Below are positions 59,101 to 64,000 of a stretch of DNA of 64,000 nt, one piece after another. Position numbers and translations under genes: made by a program. The DNA is taken from NCBI GenBank assembly GCA_028671895.1, contig CM053798.1, positions 11,685,501 to 11,749,500 on the forward strand. Direction: 5' to 3'. The notes beneath the pieces are model-generated. The model searched no databases. It was not told where the DNA came from and worked only from the letters and a program-made list of their open reading frames with translations. Source of the DNA: Oenanthe sinensis. Taxonomy: Eukaryota; Streptophyta; Magnoliopsida; Apiales; Apiaceae. Within the stretch, counting starts at the first letter, position 1. Every line of letters starts with the position of its first letter.

Positions 59101-60650
59101 TGTTTGGCTTTTTGACGAGAACTGGATTGGCAAGCCATGTGGGATAGAAAGATTCTTTAATGAGGCTCACATTGAGGAGCCGATCCACCTCTTCCTTGAG
59201 AGCTTCAGCTCTTTCTCCACTAACAGGGTGTCTTTTCTGCCTCACCCCCTTGTTATTTGGATCAATGTTGAGATGATGACACATAACCTTCGGGTCGATT
59301 CCTACCATATCAGCATGAGACCAGTCAAACACATCCAGGTTTCTTTTGAGGAAGGAGACCAGAGAGTCTTTCATGTCTGGATCGAGATTAAAGCCAATCT
59401 TCAGCTGCTTAGAAGGATCCTGTGCGTCCACTAAAATCGTGATAGTATCTTCAGCTGCCCCAGATCTTTCTACGTGAGTAGGCATACATGGATCAATATC
59501 CCTCTCAAAATCTCTAGTCTTACTTGCTTCTCCCACCTCTTCAACAGAGAGCTCTCCCTTGTTTTGTTCTTCCAATATGTACCCCCCGGTTCCACTTGGG
59601 TTGACCAATCTTTCAGAAGTGACTATGACTTCGTGAGTGACTCCGTTGGAGAGATCTATCACTGTTGAGGTCTCTTCTCGAACCCATTTCCCTTTACTGA
59701 ATCTTTTTTTTAACCGCTCTGGGGTCTCCTCATCGTCGCTGGCCTCTTCCACAATTCCTTCTACCAAATTTTGAACTGGCTGAGAGGGCTCCATCATGAG
59801 TACCCCCGGTACCGGCTCTACTTGAATTCTCATGCTTTCAAAATAATCTTGCGGGAGCTCTTCGATGGTAATGACGTTACACATAGAGTCTTCTATTTCT
59901 GATTTGATCAAGGTATCACCCGACCTTGGTTTGTAATCGTCTACATTGATGGCCTTTACCTCTCTGCTTGCCTTCTCAGCTGAACTGAGGGACTTGTTAT
60001 AACATTCTCGAGAATCATACTGGCAGCCCTTGACACATCCTACCCCCCTTAGAGTGGGAAACTTCATTGAGAAGTGGTAGATAGAGGTCACCACCCTCAT
60101 TTCCTTCAGTATGGGCCTGCCAATTATGGCATTGTAGGCAGAGTGCTGGTTTACCACCATGAAATCAGCAACCTGGGTGGTCATGCAGGGCTCCTCCCCT
60201 AGAGTGACGGGGAGTTTGATGAGGCCTTTGACGCTAACCGAGGCCCCGGTGAAGCCATAGAGCTGGCCGATAGTAGGTGTGAGGTCCTTGTCAAGGAGAC
60301 CCATCTTCTGGTAGACACCATAAGTGAGGACATTCACAGCACTTCCGTTGTCAACAAGTACTCTGTGTACATTTGAAGATCCGATCTTTACTTTAACGAC
60401 CAGAGCATCGCTATGAGGGTGATGGACCCATTTAGCATCCTCCTCGATGAACATAATATCAGTCTCCTCTCCCTTAAATAGCTTGAGAGGTCTTTGTGAG
60501 AGGTGGTAGATATTAGTGAGGGGACACTCCCTAGCCACTCTAGCATATATTTCCATAGCTCGTTTACTATCTCCACCAACGTGAGGACCCCCTATGATAA
60601 TATGGACACTGCCTTCTCTAGTACTGCCTAGACCAGGTTTCTCTTTATTC
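56165..60650 (-). pseudogene. pol of Tat-lineage Ty3/gypsy element, broken
   Basis: One minus-strand frame runs from about 60650 to 56165 with single stop codons at 58928-58930 (TAG, within the reverse transcriptase) and 56621-56623 (TAG, late integrase). Domains in order are: aspartic protease (VDNGS, residue 69 of the frame starting at 60556), reverse transcriptase (NKHCPKDSFPLP, then YVDD after the stop), the usual RNase H, a second RNase H (LYVDGT ... FSDSMLV ... DALAKL) and integrase (HHCC finger, then D, D and E core residues in GIDLIGEL, SDNGKQF and TEAVNR). The extra RNase H between the first one and the integrase marks the Tat clade. The gag frame overlaps the start in another frame. 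As it stands the copy cannot make a full polyprotein. Confidence 0.88.
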
Positions 60651-60659
60651 GGAGGAGCC

Positions 60660-62416
60660 TTATCTTTTAAAGGGGAGGCGGGACGTTATGATAATCGCCC
60701 CCTGATGTCTCTTCACTTCTCTCACCACCCATTCAGTGAGGTGACCGCTCCTGATAAGATCTTCGATCTGGTCTTTTAGATGTTTGCAATCAGCCGTGTC
60801 GTGGCCTGACTGATCATGATAGGTGCAGAACTTCCGAGAGTCCTTTCTACCGTAATTCGTCATCGGTGGGGGTTTCTTGAAAATTCCCTTGGGAGCATTG
60901 ATGGCATAGATGTGCTCAATTGGGGCCACTAAGGGGGTGTGGCGATTGTATTTCGGATAGCGCCCCATATCCTCTGATCTGTTGCTTTCAAGGGACCTCT
61001 CTCTTTCACTTTTGCCAAACCTCCTCGGGCTGGGACTTCTTTCCCTACGACTCCTGTTTCTATTATCCGGACTTCGAGATCTCTTGCGTTTGATGTTCTT
61101 TCCCCGACTTCCACTGTTATTACTTTTCTTCAAATCAAGCATAGATTTTTCGACCCACTTAAAGGGTTCGGCTTGCCGGTAGAACTCAGACAATGTTTCG
61201 GGTGTCTTAGCTTGGAGGCTTTTCCAGAAGTCAGTTCCCTCCTTAAGTCCCGCTATCAAGAAGTTCTTTACTGCCTCTTCAGTTGCTCCTCTAACTCGGG
61301 GTACTTCGGCATTAAACCTCTTGAAATAATCCTGCAGGGTCTCTCACTCCATTTGCTTGACATTAGCAAGAGTCACCATAGGTGGGGCATAGAGCATAGA
61401 AGACTGAAATTGCTTGATGAATATATCCGCCAGTAGTTCCCAAGAGTCGATCATAATGGGCCCGAGTTTGGAGAACCACTGTTGGGCACTGCCTCTGAGA
61501 GAGGCGGCGAAGAGCCGACATCGAGCTAGAGTGGAGACCTGGTAGACCTCCATCTCAATATTGAAGTGGATTAGGTATTCGGCTGGATCAGTATCACCAT
61601 TAAAAGTGAGATTTGGATTGTTTCTGAAGACGACAGGCAGAGGTGCGACCCGGATCTCATTTGTGAAGGGTGACTGGGTGGAGATAGGATTTGGAGCAAT
61701 TTTCTCTTTCTCCATGCGCTTCAAAAGCTGCCTAAAATCGTTCATGCGAAGGTTTCCCAGCCCCTCCTCGTTATTATTTTCATTGCTGGCCCTATGTGAT
61801 GGGGGCGGTGTCTGTTCACGCTTTTGGCCTCCACCTTCTCCGCTTATCGCAGACTGAGCTTCCTGATTTCTTCCCCTGGGAGGGGGCCTCTCCGATGCAT
61901 GAGCACGATGCGGGGACCTGGCACGCTCGCGATGGCGAGGGGGTCCTTCCGCTTCACATGCTAGACTCGGGGGCCTTACCTCAGTGTTTTTTGCTTGGGC
62001 TCTCTCCAGCTTTATCCTTTGATCATGCTCTGTTAGTCTTCTCCCGACCCTGTCAAAAACACTGGTTTCCTTCGCCTCAGAGGGGGCTGAGCCATGAAAT
62101 GACCTGGGAGGGGTCTCATGGGCCTACCGCACCTGACTGGGGTCACCTCATCCCATTCTAACGATTCATCCCTCCCTACATTTCCGGCTTCATCATTAAA
62201 GTCATTCATGAGGTCACGAGCATAGTTGCATGGTTCGTGGGTCAGCCTATGGAACCCCGATCCAGTTCCCTCGTACCGGAACACGATTCCTCTTCGACCC
62301 GGATCGCTGGGGTTCACGCTCCAATTCGCCAACTCCAGCGATCCACCTTTAACTCTAGCGATCATTATGTAAAAGAGTAGAAATAATAATAATAATAAAA
62401 GAATATACCTTGACAT
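60660..62416 (-). pseudogene. gag of Tat-lineage element, broken
   Basis: The Retrotrans_gag core lies in the frame ending at 61344 ('PLPVVFRNNPNLTFNGDTDP' region and 'AQQWFSKL'). The same frame continues after a TGA at 61344-61346 to 60660 and includes an arginine/serine-rich linker and a zinc-knuckle-like 'CTYHDQSGHDTADC'. Upstream the frame stays open until a TAG at 62124-62126; the likely N-terminal part (to 62416) is in another frame, so there is also a shift. This gives a nonfunctional structural protein. Confidence 0.75.
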
Positions 62417-63149
62417 TATCTAGATTAAAATTATTTTTGAGAGGTAAATCTCTAAAAGGAATAATAAAAGGATGAAGTGGGGAAGATAATGCAGATGGAA
62501 GACAAGACACACCAAGACACATAACACATGCCTCGATTACAAGAATAAATTGTAATCTCCTTAAAAATAATGTTTGAAAGTCCTCACCACTTTATTAGTA
62601 ATTTTACATTTTTTGATTAACTTTTATATTTTTGGTTAAAATAAATATTTTAATTATAAAACAATAACTAAATCATAAATGTAATAACAAATAAATACAT
62701 AATATTTATTTAAAAAATAACTATAGAGAGGGATCCTTGTATCGACCCGTGAACCCGATTCATGACTCGTCATACCCAATTCATGCAAACTAACGTCCCA
62801 CGTACCCGTACTCGTACCATGTACCCAATCGACCCGTGATCCATGCAACTATGGTCACGAGGCTTCACGGTCGACCAGAGACGCTTAGACTTGTTGGCCC
62901 TCCTCATTCGTCGCCGGGCGCTCGTGCTAGCCTTCCTAGAGGCGCTTCTCCTCTCCATCCTCCTTATTCTCTTGTTGAACTCGAGCATCTGCTGGCCCAT
63001 CTCATCCAGGAATTCCAAGAGTTTGGGGTCGGTCTGAGGCGGGTTCTCGTTGGCATGTCTCGGGGTCTCGTCATCCTCAGATCTATCACTTTCTGATTAG
63101 TTTCCGGTTCTCCTAGAGTAAGACATCTTTCTCCCTCAGATGTCAAGTA
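62417..63149 (-). other. 5' part of element between PBS and gag
   Basis: 62770-63149 contains a minus-strand frame rich in Arg and Glu ('EFLDEMGQQMLEFNKRIRRM'), typical of the start of Tat gag regions. It is separated from gag by an AT-rich stretch (62440-62740) that could be an intron or an insertion. No clean gene model. Confidence 0.4.
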
Positions 63150-63167
63150 CCCCTCCTTCTAGCACCA
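63150..63167 (-). promoter_or_regulatory. Primer-binding site (candidate)
   Basis: On the minus strand TGGTGCTAGAAGGAGGGG follows the LTR end (…ATAACA) after two bases. The TGG start fits a tRNA 3' CCA. I did not identify the tRNA. Confidence 0.55.
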
Positions 63168-63169
63168 AT

Positions 63170-64000
63170 TGTTATAGGGAGAAACTGGTATAACCGTAAT
63201 TTGGAGGTTTGCTGGAATCACGAAACAAAATATGATGATTTTTGCTATGAACTTGATGAAGAATGCGAAGAACACGGGAGAAAAGTGATGGATTTTGGTA
63301 GCTGATCTTGCTATTGATTCGTTAGAAGGCCAGAGAAAATGTTTGCTCTCTTGCTGCCAACTGTCAATTCAACTGAAACAAGAGGCCTACGTACCCTTTA
63401 TATAGGGGTTCAAGCCACACGTAGTTCTTGGAGGACAAGTTACCTATATGGGCTAGGTATTGGTCCGGTCCATCAGGCCCAAATCCTTAGACGTGCTGGG
63501 CTTTAGCCTAAGTCTGTGCGGATGTGGATGGCAAACTTCCCAGATGTCTAACTGCCATGGCCCAAGCCCGTTAGGCTCCGGGGGCTGTCATGGAGTTGTA
63601 GAGCAGGGGGTTCCCGTAGGGAGTTATGCCCGATGTGGCCTCGCGGGAGCGGTTGTGCGTGATGTGGCCTCACGGGAGCAGTATGTAGAGGTGATCATGT
63701 GCGGATCCCTGGATGAGATGAGAGCCCGTGGGGCTAGCTGTCTTCAAATAGATAAGTATGTTGAGATATTACCCCGGGGGGCCTTTCATAGTCTTCAGAT
63801 TAACAAATAATACCAAGTGAGGTGAGCCCATGAGGTTAGGAGCCTTTCAACTAGTTATGAGAAATCTGTGCTAAGTACTCCGGGCTAGAGAAGTGATCCA
63901 GAGGCAGTGAGTCTGGCCAAGTGAGCTGGGCTGAGGGCCTCTCTGTCAAGTCTATGCGATCTGGGAGGTGATGAGAAGCGAACCGGGCTGAGGGCCGGTT
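63170..64000 (-). mobile_element. Right (5') LTR, cut by the window end
   Basis: Begins TGTTATAGGG like the left LTR and matches it to base 64000 (equivalent to about 51417). About 220 bp of LTR should lie beyond the window. A minus-strand TATA box lies at 63395-63406. Confidence 0.85.

Noticed and set aside
62033..62416. Minus-strand frame starting with a Leu-rich run, looking like a signal peptide
   Set aside because: The hydrophobic start comes from an (aat)n microsatellite read in frame. The rest is gag-region sequence.
1..64000. CRISPR arrays, bacterial operons, rRNA or tRNA genes
   Set aside because: None was seen. Introns, MITEs and plant retrotransposon structure show a plant nuclear sequence, and the only tRNA-like words belong to the SINE-like segments.

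Overview
The window looks like nuclear DNA of a flowering plant, probably a eudicot. The genes are sparse and split by GT-AG introns, the spacer is very AT-rich, Stowaway and Tourist-type MITEs are common, and a Ty3/gypsy Tat-lineage retrotransposon fills the right end. I cannot name the species. All counts and alignments were made by eye.

Layout: (1) 1-2364 is a left flank with a Stowaway-like MITE and a Copia-like solo LTR. (2) 2365-27542 (unit A) and 27547-50342 (unit B) are two head-to-tail copies of one segment of about 25 kb, joined almost seamlessly. Each unit holds a four-exon class I glutaredoxin gene (+), an N-terminally deleted F-box pseudogene (-), an intact-looking 406-codon F-box gene (-), a third F-box relic (-), a solo LTR, several MITEs and Helitron-like AT-rich segments. 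(3) 50343-50585 is a short stretch that reads like a gene leader. (4) 50586-64000 is a Tat-lineage element transcribed on the minus strand. It has a full LTR on the left and a cut LTR on the right, with broken gag and pol between them, and it carries a plus-strand, apparently spliced extra gene between pol and the left LTR.

The two units have diverged unequally. The glutaredoxin of unit A has lost one base in exon 2, which creates a stop at codon 36, and has also lost the cis-proline. The unit B copy is complete (109 aa). The F-box gene is open in both units, with five amino-acid differences, all in the substrate-binding half. Each unit also has private deletions or insertions of about 0.15-1.5 kb, including one just upstream of the glutaredoxin gene.

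Inside each unit the spacers are themselves old, degenerate repeats of one another. An F-box gene plus its flanks therefore duplicated tandemly long before the recent 25 kb event. The working genes are probably two E3-ligase adaptors (SCF complex) and one glutathione-dependent oxidoreductase. Nothing in the sequence shows that they act in one pathway.
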